NCBI RefSeq assembly: GCF_006716675.1
Contig: NZ_VFPM01000003.1
Span: 558,001 to 622,000, forward strand
Direction of reading: 5' to 3'
Length of the DNA stretch: 64,000 bases
Origin: Humibacillus xanthopallidus
Lineage (GTDB): Bacteria > Actinomycetota > Actinomycetes > Actinomycetales > Dermatophilaceae
This document shows positions 45,337-54,504 of the stretch, one piece after another. Each line of letters begins with the position of its first letter. Within the stretch, counting starts at the first letter, position 1. The notes under the pieces were generated by a model. That model did not search any database and had not been told where the DNA came from. It saw only the letters and a list, made by a program, of their open reading frames with translations. The translations under genes and the position numbers were made by a program.

Positions 45337-46638
45337 GTGAACGCCCCCTCGGCCGTGACGACCCCGGCGACGACCCGCCGTGGCTCCAACCTGCCGCGCG
45401 TCGGCGACTACAACCAGGTGGTCGTCCTCGAGGCCATCCGTCGCAACGTCGAGGGCTTGAGCCGCGTCGAGGTCGCGGCGCTCACGGGCCTCTCTCCCCA
45501 GACCGTGTCGAACATCTGCAGGCGGCTGCTCGAGACCGGCCTCGTCGAGGAGGCGGGCAAGCGCGGCGTCGGGCCCGGCAAGCCGCGGACGCTGCTGCGC
45601 CTCGCCCCGCGAGGCCGCTTCGCCGTCGGCGTGCACCTCGACCCCGCCCTCATGACCTTCGTCGTGCTCGACCTCGTCGGGCGTCCGGTCGCGCGCTCGG
45701 TCCGCCCCCTGCGACCCGGGCTCGGCCCGGAGCAGGTGCTCGGTGAGGTGGCCCAGGAGGTCGCGGCCCTCGTCGCCGCCTCCGGCGTCGACCCCGACCG
45801 GATCGTCGGTCTGGGCGTGGCCGCGCCCGGGCCGGTCGACGCCACGACGGGCACGCTCATGCGCCCACCGAACCTCCCGGGCTGGGACCGCGTGGCCGTG
45901 CGCGACGTGCTGGCCGATGCCACCGGCCTGTCCGTCCTGCTCGACAAGGACGTCGTCGCGGCCGTCGTCGCCGAGCTCTGGGCCGGGGCGGTCGGCGGGC
46001 CCGGCAGCGCCGTCTTCTTCTACATCGGCACCGGGGTCGGCGCGGGCCTCGTGCTCCACGGCGAGGTGCACCGCGGCACGTCGGGCAACGCCGGCGAGAT
46101 GGGACACCTCATCACCGGCCCCGACGGCCCACCCTGCTCGTGCGGCCAGCGTGGCTGCATCGGAGAGGTGTGCTCGCCGCGGACCGTCGTCGAGACGGCA
46201 CGCCGGCGCGGCATCGCGGGGCTCGACGCACCCGACCGGACTGGTCCGGGCAGCCCGGCCCGTGAGGACGCCGACCACCGCGACGTCGTCGGCGATGCCC
46301 TGGGCCGGCTCTGCGCCGTCGCCGCCCAGGGCGACCCCGACGCGCTGGAGCTGCTCGAGGACATGGCGGTCCGCTTCGCCAAGGCCGCGGCCGACGTCGT
46401 CAACCTGCTCGACATCGACCAGGTCGTCTTCGGCGGGCCGCTCTGGGAGCACCTCGCGCCCGTCTTCCTCCGCGTCGTGCCGGAGCTGGTCCGCAGCTCC
46501 GCCGTGGCCACCCCGATCCACCCGATCACGGTGCGCGGCACGAGTGTCGGCGCCGACGTCGCGGCCGTCGGCGCGGCCTGCCTCGTGCTCGACCAGGCGT
46601 TCAGCCCGCGCTCGGCGACCCTGCTCGTCACCCACTGA
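45337..46638 (+). CDS. ROK-family transcriptional regulator
   Basis: 433 residues. N-terminal winged helix (about 22-80; GLSRVEVAALTGLSPQTVSNICRRL) joined to a ROK domain with GLGVAAPGPVD, FFYIGTGVGAGLVL and the zinc motif C-x-C-G-x2-G-C (CSCGQRGC) after GNAGEMGHL. The phosphate-loop glycines of active ROK kinases at the N-terminus are replaced (GVHLDPALMTF), so it is a sugar-responsive repressor and not a kinase. It stands directly upstream of the mannoside uptake operon in the same direction and probably controls it. The GTG start is six bases after CACGAT. Confidence 0.9.
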   Translation: MNAPSAVTTPATTRRGSNLPRVGDYNQVVVLEAIRRNVEGLSRVEVAALTGLSPQTVSNICRRLLETGLVEEAGKRGVGPGKPRTLLRLAPRGRFAVGVHLDPALMTFVVLDLVGRPVARSVRPLRPGLGPEQVLGEVAQEVAALVAASGVDPDRIVGLGVAAPGPVDATTGTLMRPPNLPGWDRVAVRDVLADATGLSVLLDKDVVAAVVAELWAGAVGGPGSAVFFYIGTGVGAGLVLHGEVHRGTSGNAGEMGHLITGPDGPPCSCGQRGCIGEVCSPRTVVETARRRGIAGLDAPDRTGPGSPAREDADHRDVVGDALGRLCAVAAQGDPDALELLEDMAVRFAKAAADVVNLLDIDQVVFGGPLWEHLAPVFLRVVPELVRSSAVATPIHPITVRGTSVGADVAAVGAACLVLDQAFSPRSATLLVTH

Positions 46639-46723
46639 TCCCCGGCCGCCACGCGCGGACCCGCGACGGTGCGGTCTGCCGGTCGACACCCTGCCGCACC
46701 CCCTGTGAGTTCATCGCGACCTC

Positions 46724-46754
46724 TTGACATCAATAACTCCATTTGATGTATAAA
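46724..46754 (+). promoter_or_regulatory. Promoter and operator of the mannoside operon
   Basis: TTGACA (46724-46729) is a perfect -35; TATAAA (46749-46754) is the best -10, with a 19 base spacer (TGTATA at 17 bases is the alternative). Overlapping it, ACATCAA (46727-46733) and TTGATGT (46743-46749) form a 23 bp dyad, the expected place for a repressor. This is the most AT-rich stretch of the window. The ROK protein encoded just upstream is the likely ligand. Confidence 0.78.
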
Positions 46755-46809
46755 AGCCTGCAGCGCGAGTCAACGAGGACTCGGCGATAGCAAAGGGGCC
46801 ATCACCACT

Positions 46810-48183
46810 ATGAACCGCAGACACGGTGCCGTCGCGCTGAGCGCCGCCGCCCTCTCCATCTCCGTCGCCCTCGCCGGGTGCGGGTCCTCCAGCTCGGGCG
46901 CGTCAGGTGGCGCCGGCGGCGACACCAACGCCCTCACCGTCGCCTACCAGCGCACCTCCCAGTTCACGCAGCTCGACGCCGTCCTCAAGAAGGCGAAGGC
47001 GGAGTACGAGGCCGCCCACCAGGGCAAGACCGTCAAGCTCGTGCCCATCGAGGCCGAGCAGGACCAGTACTTCACCAAGCTCGCGCTCATGAACCGCTCA
47101 CCCTCGACCGCGCCCGACGTCATCTACGAGGACAGCTTCCAGGTCCGCTCCGACGCCGCCGCCGGCTACCTCTCCCCCATCGACGAGCAGCTGGCGAAGT
47201 GGAGCGACTGGTCGCAGTTCGACGACACGGCCAAGCAGGCCGGCCTCGGCGACGACGGCAAGACCTACGGGGTCTCCATGGGCACCGACACCCGCGCGCT
47301 CTACTACAACAAGGAGCTCTTCGCGAAGGCCGGCCTGCCGACCGAGTGGCAGCCCAAGACGTGGGACGACGTGCTCACTGCGGCCCGCACCATCAAGGCC
47401 AAGGTCCCCGGCGTCACGCCGTTCAACATCTACGCCGGCAAGTCGACCGGTGAGGGCACCTCGATGCAGGGCTTCGAGATGCTCCTCTACGGCACCGACA
47501 GCACCCTCTACGACACGAGCACCAAGAAGTGGGTCACCGGCTCCCAGGGCTTCAAGGACTCCCTCAACTTCTACAAGACCGTCTACGGCGAGAAGCTCGG
47601 CCCGAGCCTCGACCTCGCACTCGACGCCACCGTCGGCAGCCGCGTCTCGACCGAGCTGCTGCCGCAGGGCAAGCTCGCCATCGCGCTCGACGGCTCCTGG
47701 CTGCCCGGGCAGTGGATCAAGGGCGACAACGCGTGGCCGGAGTGGGAGAAGACGATCGGCTACGCGCCGATGCCGACCCAGAAGGGTCAGGCACCGGGTG
47801 CGACGTCGATGTCGGGTGGGTGGCTGCTCTCCGTCGGGGCCAACGCCCCCGACAAGCAGGCCGCGGTCGACTTCATCGCCGTCGCCCTGAGCCGTGAGAA
47901 CGCGCTGAAGTACGACACCGAGAACAGCCAGATCGCCGTTCGCAAGGACGTGGCGACGGACCCGAAGTACCTGTCCTACAACCCGTCCTTCAAGTTCTTC
48001 GCCTCCCTCGTGCCGGTCACGCACTTCCGCCCGGCGACGCCCGACTACAGCCAGATCTCGGGCAACATCCAGGTGGCCGTCGAGTCCGTGGCGACCGGCG
48101 CCGCCACCCCCGAGGCGGCCGCGCAGACCTACGACCAGTCGCTCGTCGGCATCGTCGGCCAGGACAAGACGCAGGCCCAGTGA
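46810..48183 (+). CDS. ABC transporter substrate-binding lipoprotein (carbohydrate)
   Basis: 457 residues. Lipoprotein signal with lipobox LAGC (lipid-modified Cys24), then a Ser/Gly linker and a family 1 solute-binding fold: DVIYEDSFQVRSDAAAGYLSPID, DDGKTYGVSMGTDTRALYYNKELF and SMSGGWLLSVGANA. AAAGGGG lies 13 bases before the ATG. It opens an operon with two permeases, an alpha-mannosidase and an isomerase, so it should bind mannose-containing oligosaccharides. Confidence 0.92.
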   Translation: MNRRHGAVALSAAALSISVALAGCGSSSSGASGGAGGDTNALTVAYQRTSQFTQLDAVLKKAKAEYEAAHQGKTVKLVPIEAEQDQYFTKLALMNRSPSTAPDVIYEDSFQVRSDAAAGYLSPIDEQLAKWSDWSQFDDTAKQAGLGDDGKTYGVSMGTDTRALYYNKELFAKAGLPTEWQPKTWDDVLTAARTIKAKVPGVTPFNIYAGKSTGEGTSMQGFEMLLYGTDSTLYDTSTKKWVTGSQGFKDSLNFYKTVYGEKLGPSLDLALDATVGSRVSTELLPQGKLAIALDGSWLPGQWIKGDNAWPEWEKTIGYAPMPTQKGQAPGATSMSGGWLLSVGANAPDKQAAVDFIAVALSRENALKYDTENSQIAVRKDVATDPKYLSYNPSFKFFASLVPVTHFRPATPDYSQISGNIQVAVESVATGAATPEAAAQTYDQSLVGIVGQDKTQAQ

Positions 48184-48184
48184 C

Positions 48185-49141
48185 ATGACCGCCCTGGACG
48201 TTCAGGGCTCGACGCGCCGGGGGCGGGCTCCGTTCCGCTCCCGGCCCGGCGGCCCCGGCGCCCCCTCGCAGGGGCCCGCCCGCACTGCGCTGAGGCTGCT
48301 CCCCCTCACGCCCGCCATCGCCCTCATGGCGATCTTCCTCGTCGGCCCCATCGGCTACGCCCTCTACGGCTCGCTCACCAACGCGGCCCTCTCGGGCTAC
48401 CGGGCGGCCAATCCCGAGTTCATCGGCCTCGACAACTACACCCGGCTCCTCTCGAGCGCGCAGTTCTGGCAGGCCGCGTGGCTCACGCTGCTCTTCGTCG
48501 TCGCCTCCGCCGTCATCGGCCAGAACGTCCTCGGCATGGCGCTCGCGCTGCTGCTGCGCAGCGGGCCGAAGCGCCTCGGGTCGGTCGTCAGCGCCCTCGT
48601 CGTGATGGCCTGGGTGCTTCCCGAGATCGTCGCCGCGTTCACGCTGTATGCGTTCTTCTCCTCCGAGGGCACCCTCAACACCGCGCTCGGCTGGCTCGGC
48701 ATCGACGGGCCGTCGTGGCTGATCCTCTTCCCGATGCTGTCGGTCATCCTCGCCAACGTCTGGCGCGGCACCGCCTTCTCGATGATGGTCTACAACGCGG
48801 CCCTCGCCGAGGTGCCGCCGGAGATCACGGAGTCGGCCCAGATCGACGGCGCCAACACGCTCCAGCGGTTCTTCCGCATCACCCTGCCGATGATCCGGCG
48901 GGCGATCGCGACGAACATGATGCTGACGACCCTGCAGACCCTCGGGGTCTTCACCCTCATCTGGGTCATGACCGGAGGCGGCCCGGGCACGCAGAGCACG
49001 ACGCTGCCCGTCCTCGCCTTCCAGCAGGCGTTCAAGTTCGCGCAGGTGGGCTACGGCACGGCCATCGCCACCGTGACCCTTGTCATCGGCGCCGTCTTCG
49101 CGCTCGTCTACGTGCGGGCCCTCAAGCCGGAGGTCGACTGA
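48185..49141 (+). CDS. ABC transporter permease 1 (MalF-type)
   Basis: 318 residues, six membrane segments after a 30-residue basic N-terminus. The EAA loop that contacts the ATPase is visible as EVPPEITESAQIDGANTLQRFF, with ITLPMIRR following. It starts one base after the stop of the binding protein and its stop overlaps the second permease (ATGA). Confidence 0.92.
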   Translation: MTALDVQGSTRRGRAPFRSRPGGPGAPSQGPARTALRLLPLTPAIALMAIFLVGPIGYALYGSLTNAALSGYRAANPEFIGLDNYTRLLSSAQFWQAAWLTLLFVVASAVIGQNVLGMALALLLRSGPKRLGSVVSALVVMAWVLPEIVAAFTLYAFFSSEGTLNTALGWLGIDGPSWLILFPMLSVILANVWRGTAFSMMVYNAALAEVPPEITESAQIDGANTLQRFFRITLPMIRRAIATNMMLTTLQTLGVFTLIWVMTGGGPGTQSTTLPVLAFQQAFKFAQVGYGTAIATVTLVIGAVFALVYVRALKPEVD

Positions 49142-50095
49142 TGACCGAGTCCACGACCCGCGCGGGCCGGCCCGTCGACGCCCAGACGTCACGACGGGGC
49201 GGCTCCCCGATCGCCGTGCCCGGCACGGTCGCCCGACCCATGGGGCCGAGCCCCACCCCGCCGCAGCTGTCGTCACCGACGCGGAAGGGGACCGCCATCG
49301 CCGCGGGCCTCGCCCTCGTCCTCGTCGCCGTCGCCTTCCTCGTGCCCCTGGCCTGGCTCCTGCTGGCCTCGGTCAACCCCTCGGCCACGGTGTCGGTGAC
49401 GGTCCCGTCAGAGCCGACCCTCGAGAACTTCCGGTCCGTGCTGAGTCCCGAGCTGACCTACACGCCGCTGCTCAACTCGCTCGTCATCTCCGGGTCGACC
49501 GCGCATCACGGTCGTCGTCGCGGTCCTCGCGGCCTATCCCCTCTCGCGCTACAGGATGCGGTTCAACCGGGCGTTCCTCTACACGATCCTCTTCGGGAGC
49601 TGCCTGCCCATCACCGCGGTCATGGTGCCGGTCTACGCCCTCTTCGTGGCCCTCGGCCTGCTGGACTCGCTCCCGGGCACGATCCTCTTCCTCGCCGCGA
49701 CGTCGCTGCCGATGGCGGTGTGGATGATGAAGAACTTCATGGACAGCGTGCCGATCTCGCTCGAGGAGGCGGCGTGGGTCGACGGGGCGAGCGCGATGCA
49801 GGCCCTGCGCCGGATCGTCGTGCCGCTCATGCGGCCGGGCCTCGCAGTCGTCTTCATCTTCGTCTTCACCCAGGCCTGGGGGAACTTCTTCGTCCCCTTC
49901 GTGCTGCTCCTCGACCCGGCCAAGCAGCCTGCTGCCGTGTCGATCTACACGTTCTTCGGCACCAACGGGGCGATCGCCTACGGCCAGCTGGCCGCCTTCT
50001 CCGTCATCTACTCCGTGCCGGTGCTCGTGCTGTACCTGCTGGTCCAACGTCTTGCGGGCGGCTCCTTCGCCCTCGCCGGCTCCGTCAAAGGTTGA
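49141..50095 (+). pseudogene. ABC transporter permease 2 (MalG-type), frameshifted at about 49504
   Basis: The ATG at 49141 opens frame 1 with a proline-rich N-terminus and the first membrane helix, down to LNSLVISGSTA. After GCG at 49501-49503 the family sequence continues only in frame 2 (ITVVVAVLAAYPLSRYRMRF...), i.e. one extra base (C49504) or two missing bases. Frame 2 then carries the EAA loop (SLEEAAWVDGASAMQALRRI) and ends normally at 50095. Without the shift the protein would be about 317 residues. As read, frame 1 runs on into the mannosidase gene. Recent mutation or sequencing error; codon use on both sides is normal. Confidence 0.88.
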
Positions 50096-50110
50096 GAGGA
50101 ATCCTCCGTC

Positions 50111-53100
50111 GTGCACGACAACACCAAGCTCGTCGAGATGCGGGTCGAGCGCTTCGTCCGCGAGCGCCTCGTCCCCGCGCTCTACCGTCGGCGCTCGCCG
50201 CTGTCGGCCCACCAGTGGGTCGTCCCCGGTGAGCCGGTCCCGTTCGCGGAGGCCGTGGGCCACGACTACGAGCCCGTCGCGCCCGGCACCCCGTGGGGCC
50301 GTCCGTGGGGCACGACGTGGTTCCGGGTCACCGGCAGCGTGCCCGACGGGTGGGGCGGCGAGGGCACCCGGCTCGAGGTCGTCGTCGACCTCGGCTACTC
50401 CGACACCCAGCCGGGCTTCCAGGCGGAGGCGACGGCATACCGCCCCGACGGCACGGTCATCAAGGGGCTGCACCCGCGCAACCGCTACGTGCCCCTCGCG
50501 CAGGCGGCCCACGGCGGGAGCGTCGACCTGCTCCTCGAGGCCTCGTCGAACCCCGACGTCGCCGGGGGCGGCGCGTTCACCTTCGAGCCGACACGCCTCG
50601 GCGACCTCGCGACCGCCGGTGACGTCCCGCTCTACCGCTGGCGAGCCGCCGACGTCGCCGAGCTCGACGAGGCGGTGTGGGAGCTGCACCAGGACGTCGA
50701 CGCCCTCGTCGGTCTCGTCGACCAGCTCCCGCCGGCCTCCTCCCGGCGGGCGGCGGTCGTGCGAGCGCTCGAGGACATGGTCGATGCCGTGGACCCCGAC
50801 GACGTGCCGGGCACCGCCGCCGCCGGGCGCGCGGTGCTGCGCGACGTGCTGGCTGCGCGCGCGGACGCGACGGCCCACCGCATCGTCGCCGTCGGCCATG
50901 CGCACATCGACTCCGCGTGGCTCTGGCCGACCCGCGAGACGGCCCGCAAGTGCGCCCGCACCTTCTCCAACGTCCTTGCCCTCATGGAGGAGGACGACGA
51001 CCTCGTCTTCGCCTGCTCCTCCGCCCAGCAGTACGCGTGGGTCCGCGACAGCCAGCCCGAGCTCTTCGAGCGGATCCGCGAGCGCGTCCGCGAGGGGCGC
51101 TTCGTGCCCGTCGGCGGCATGTGGGTCGAGTCCGACACGAACATGCCCGGAGGGGAGGCCCTCGCCCGCCAGTTCGTCGCGGGCAAGCGCTTCTTCGCCG
51201 AGGAGTTCGGCGTCGAGCCGCTCGACGTGTGGCTGCCCGACTCGTTCGGCTACACGGCTGCCCTTCCGCAGATCGCGGTCGCGGCCGGCTCCCGGTGGTT
51301 CCTCACGCAGAAGCCGTCGTGGAACGAGACCAACCGGATGCCGCACCACACGTTCTGGTGGGAGGGCATCGACGGCAGCCGCATCTACACGCACTTCCCG
51401 CCTGCCGACACCTACAACTCCACGGTCTCGGCCGAGGACCTCGCCCGGGCCGAGAGCCAGTTCGCCGAGAAGGGCCGCGCCAACACCTCCCTGCTCCCCT
51501 TCGGCTACGGCGACGGCGGAGGCGGCCCCACGCGCGAGATGCTCGCGGCCGCCGCCCGCACCCGCGACCTCGAGGGCTCCCCGCGCGTCGAGCTCGGCGG
51601 ACCGCACGAGTTCTTCCGCGACGCCCAGGCCGAGTACCCCGACCCGCCCGTGTGGAGCGGCGAGATGTACCTCGAGTTCCACCGCGGCACCTACACCTCG
51701 CAGGCGCGCACGAAGCGCGGCAACCGCCGCAGCGAGCACCTGCTCCGTGAGGCCGAGCTCTGGGCCACGACGGCAGCCGTGCGCAGCGGCACGGCCTACC
51801 CCTACGACGCGCTCGAAGAGGCGTGGCACACCGTCCTGCTCCAGCAGTTCCACGACATCCTCCCCGGCACGTCCATCGCGTGGGTGCACCGCGAGGCCGA
51901 GCAGCGGTATGCCGCCGTGGCCGACGTCCTCGAGGGCCTCGTCGCCGCGTCGCTCCGTGAGCTCGCCGGGGCGGGCGACCAGCGCATCGTCTTCAACGCC
52001 ACGCCGCACGCGGCGTCCGGGGCGCCCGCGCTCGGCGCCGTGTCCTCGGGCGGCGCGGCCCACGCCGCTCCGGTCGTGGTGGAGTCCGGTGGCGACCGCG
52101 ACGAGATCGTCCTCGACAACGGCATCATCCGCGTCGTCGTCGACGGTGACGGTCTGCTCGCCTCGATCGTCGACCTGCGCGCGGACGGGCGCGAGGTGCT
52201 GCCCCCCGGGGCGCGCGGGGCGCTCCTCCAGCTGCACCGCGACACCCCGACGCAGTGGGACGCCTGGGACATCGACGAGCACTACCGCCGCCACGCGACC
52301 GACCTCGTGTCGGCCGACGTCGTCGAGGTCGTCTCGGCCGACCCGGCGCGCGTCGTCGTGCGCGTCGAGCGGTCCTTCGGCTCGTCGCGGGTGGAGCAGC
52401 TCATCACCGTGGAGTCGGGCAGCGACGTCATCGGCCTCGAGCTCGACATCGACTGGCACGAGCGCCAGAAGCTGCTCAAGCTCGCCGTCCCCGTCGACGT
52501 GCACGCCGACCGCGCGACGTCCGAGATCCAGTTCGGCCACCTCCACCGGCCCACGCACAGCAACACGTCGTGGGACGTCGCTCGCTTCGAGACGTGCGCC
52601 CACCGGTGGGTGCACGTCGGTGAGCGCGACTGGGGTGTCGCCGTGACCAACGACTCGACCTACGGCCACGACATCGGCCGCACCACGCGTGACGGCGGCG
52701 GCACGACGACGACGGTTCGCCTGTCGCTGCTGCGGGCCCCGGCGTATCCCGACCCCGAGGCCGATCAGGGCACGCACCGGCTCCGCGTCGGGCTCGTGGT
52801 CGGTGCCGGCATCCCGGACGCCGTGCGTGAGGGCTACCGCATCAACCTCCCGCTGCGCGAGGTCGTCGGCGGCTCGGCTCCCGAGCCCGTCCTGCGGCTC
52901 GAGGGCAGCGAGGCCGTCGTCGTCGAGGCCGTGAAGCTGGCCGAGGACCGCAGCGGCGACGTCGTCGTCCGGCTCTACGAGGCCCACGGTGGCCGGGCCC
53001 GCGCTCGGCTCGTCCCCGGCTTCGAGGTCGAGCAGATCGTCGAGACCGACCTGCTCGAGCGACCCCTCGCAGAGCCCCGGGCCCTCGTGGACGCCGATGG

Positions 53101-53161
53101 CACACTGGCGCTACGACCCTTCCAGCTCGTGACCCTGAGGCTCCGACGGAGGCACCCATGA
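50111..53161 (+). CDS. Alpha-mannosidase, glycoside hydrolase family 38
   Basis: 1016 residues, no signal peptide, so cytoplasmic. The zinc-binding GHAHIDSAWLWP (H263-D267) and nucleophile D377 in WLPDSFGYTAALPQ are present, as is LQQFHDILPGTSIAWVH later on. The C-terminal half is the beta-sandwich typical of class II mannosidases. It would release mannose from oligosaccharides imported by the ABC system. GAGAGG lies eight bases upstream of the GTG start. Its stop overlaps the next gene (ATGA). Confidence 0.94.
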   Translation: MHDNTKLVEMRVERFVRERLVPALYRRRSPLSAHQWVVPGEPVPFAEAVGHDYEPVAPGTPWGRPWGTTWFRVTGSVPDGWGGEGTRLEVVVDLGYSDTQPGFQAEATAYRPDGTVIKGLHPRNRYVPLAQAAHGGSVDLLLEASSNPDVAGGGAFTFEPTRLGDLATAGDVPLYRWRAADVAELDEAVWELHQDVDALVGLVDQLPPASSRRAAVVRALEDMVDAVDPDDVPGTAAAGRAVLRDVLAARADATAHRIVAVGHAHIDSAWLWPTRETARKCARTFSNVLALMEEDDDLVFACSSAQQYAWVRDSQPELFERIRERVREGRFVPVGGMWVESDTNMPGGEALARQFVAGKRFFAEEFGVEPLDVWLPDSFGYTAALPQIAVAAGSRWFLTQKPSWNETNRMPHHTFWWEGIDGSRIYTHFPPADTYNSTVSAEDLARAESQFAEKGRANTSLLPFGYGDGGGGPTREMLAAAARTRDLEGSPRVELGGPHEFFRDAQAEYPDPPVWSGEMYLEFHRGTYTSQARTKRGNRRSEHLLREAELWATTAAVRSGTAYPYDALEEAWHTVLLQQFHDILPGTSIAWVHREAEQRYAAVADVLEGLVAASLRELAGAGDQRIVFNATPHAASGAPALGAVSSGGAAHAAPVVVESGGDRDEIVLDNGIIRVVVDGDGLLASIVDLRADGREVLPPGARGALLQLHRDTPTQWDAWDIDEHYRRHATDLVSADVVEVVSADPARVVVRVERSFGSSRVEQLITVESGSDVIGLELDIDWHERQKLLKLAVPVDVHADRATSEIQFGHLHRPTHSNTSWDVARFETCAHRWVHVGERDWGVAVTNDSTYGHDIGRTTRDGGGTTTTVRLSLLRAPAYPDPEADQGTHRLRVGLVVGAGIPDAVREGYRINLPLREVVGGSAPEPVLRLEGSEAVVVEAVKLAEDRSGDVVVRLYEAHGGRARARLVPGFEVEQIVETDLLERPLAEPRALVDADGTLALRPFQLVTLRLRRRHP

Positions 53162-54441
53162 ACGCCGCGCCCATGCCCACGCCTGCGGTCGCGTGGCCCG
53201 ACCAGCCCACACACCGGGCCTGGCTCGACGACCACTGCCGGGCCCTGCTCGCCTTCGGCGAGCGCTGCGCGGCGCCCGGTGGCGGCGCGTTCTGGCTCGA
53301 CGCCCGCGGACGACCCGAGCCCGACCGTGGCATCCACACGTGGATCACCGCTCGCACGGTGCACGTCTACTCGCTCGGTGCCCTGCTCGGCGTGCCGGGG
53401 AGCGCCCCGATCGCCGACGCGGCGATGACGGGGCTCACCGGACCGCTGCGCGACGCCGAGCACGGCGGCTGGTTCCCCTCGGTGGGGCCGGGTGGCCGAC
53501 CCGCAGACGGGAAGGCCTGCTACGACCACGCCTTCGTCGTGCTCGCCGCCTCGACGGCGCTCGCCGCCGGGCGACCCGGGGCGAGCGCCCTCCTCGCGGA
53601 GGCGCTCGACGTCTACGACCGCCGCTTCTGGGACGCCAGGGCAGGACTGCCGGTCGACCTCTGGGACACCGCCTTCGAGCAGCTCGACGGCTACCGCGGC
53701 ATCAACGCCGCGATGCACTCCACCGAGGCGCTCCTCGCCGCGGCCGACGTGCTCGCCGAGGTGGGCGACGACGCCGAGACCGCCGCCACGTGCAGGCGGC
53801 GGGCGCTCGGCATCCTCGAACGCGTCGCCGGCTGGGCGCGCGAGAACGACTGGCGGGTGCCCGAGCACTTCGACGACTCCTGGCAGCCGCAGCTCGAGCA
53901 CAACGCGGACCGGCCCGACGACCCCTTCAAGCCCTACGGTGCGACCATCGGCCACGGGCTGGAGTGGGCCCGGCTGCTCCTCCACGGCGAGGCAGCAGCG
54001 ACGGCCGCTGGTGAGGCGGCACCCCCCGGCGCGCTCGACGCGGCGAGGTCGCTCTTCGAGCGGGCCGTGGCAGACGGCTGGGAGGTCGACGGCCATCCCG
54101 GCTTCGTCTACACGACCGACTGGTCCGGCACACCGGTCGTGCGCGACCGCATGCACTGGGTCGCCGCCGAGGCGACGGCGACGGCTGCGGCGCTCCACCA
54201 GCGCACGGGCGAGCCGGCATACGCCGAGCGCTACGCGGCGTGGTGGGACCACATCCGCCTCCTGCTCATCGACGAGGAGCACGGGTCGTGGCACCACCAG
54301 CTCGATCCGGCCAACGTGCCCACCGACACCGTGTGGCCCGGCAAGGCCGACCTCTACCACGCGGTCGGTGCCACGCTCGTCCCCCGGCTCCCGCTCGCCC
54401 CCGCGCTGTCCGTCGCCGTGCGGCAGGCCGCCTGGCGCTGA
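53158..54441 (+). CDS. N-acylglucosamine 2-epimerase-family sugar isomerase (mannose isomerase candidate)
   Basis: 427 residues of (alpha/alpha)6 barrel type. GIHTWITARTVHVYSLG, ACYDHAFVVLAAST, GINAAMHSTEALLAAADV and the C-terminal DLYHAVGATLVPRLP match the AGE family, in which members isomerise mannose to fructose, epimerise GlcNAc/ManNAc or convert sulfoquinovose. Coupled to a mannosidase, mannose-fructose isomerase is the best guess. Catalytic histidines are likely in HSTEA and LYHAVG. Last gene of the operon; a hairpin follows 26 bases after the stop. Confidence 0.87.
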   Translation: MNAAPMPTPAVAWPDQPTHRAWLDDHCRALLAFGERCAAPGGGAFWLDARGRPEPDRGIHTWITARTVHVYSLGALLGVPGSAPIADAAMTGLTGPLRDAEHGGWFPSVGPGGRPADGKACYDHAFVVLAASTALAAGRPGASALLAEALDVYDRRFWDARAGLPVDLWDTAFEQLDGYRGINAAMHSTEALLAAADVLAEVGDDAETAATCRRRALGILERVAGWARENDWRVPEHFDDSWQPQLEHNADRPDDPFKPYGATIGHGLEWARLLLHGEAAATAAGEAAPPGALDAARSLFERAVADGWEVDGHPGFVYTTDWSGTPVVRDRMHWVAAEATATAAALHQRTGEPAYAERYAAWWDHIRLLLIDEEHGSWHHQLDPANVPTDTVWPGKADLYHAVGATLVPRLPLAPALSVAVRQAAWR

Positions 54442-54466
54442 CACCGCCGGAACGGCGGCAGGCCCG

Positions 54467-54504
54467 CCCACCGGGTGCCGCGCCGGCTCACGGCACCCGG
54501 TGGG
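54467..54504. terminator. Terminator of the mannoside operon, overlapping the lplA 3' end
   Basis: Perfect 14 bp arms (54467-54480, 54491-54504) around a ten-base loop, between convergent genes. The right arm lies inside the last codons of lplA, so one hairpin may serve both genes. Confidence 0.78.
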
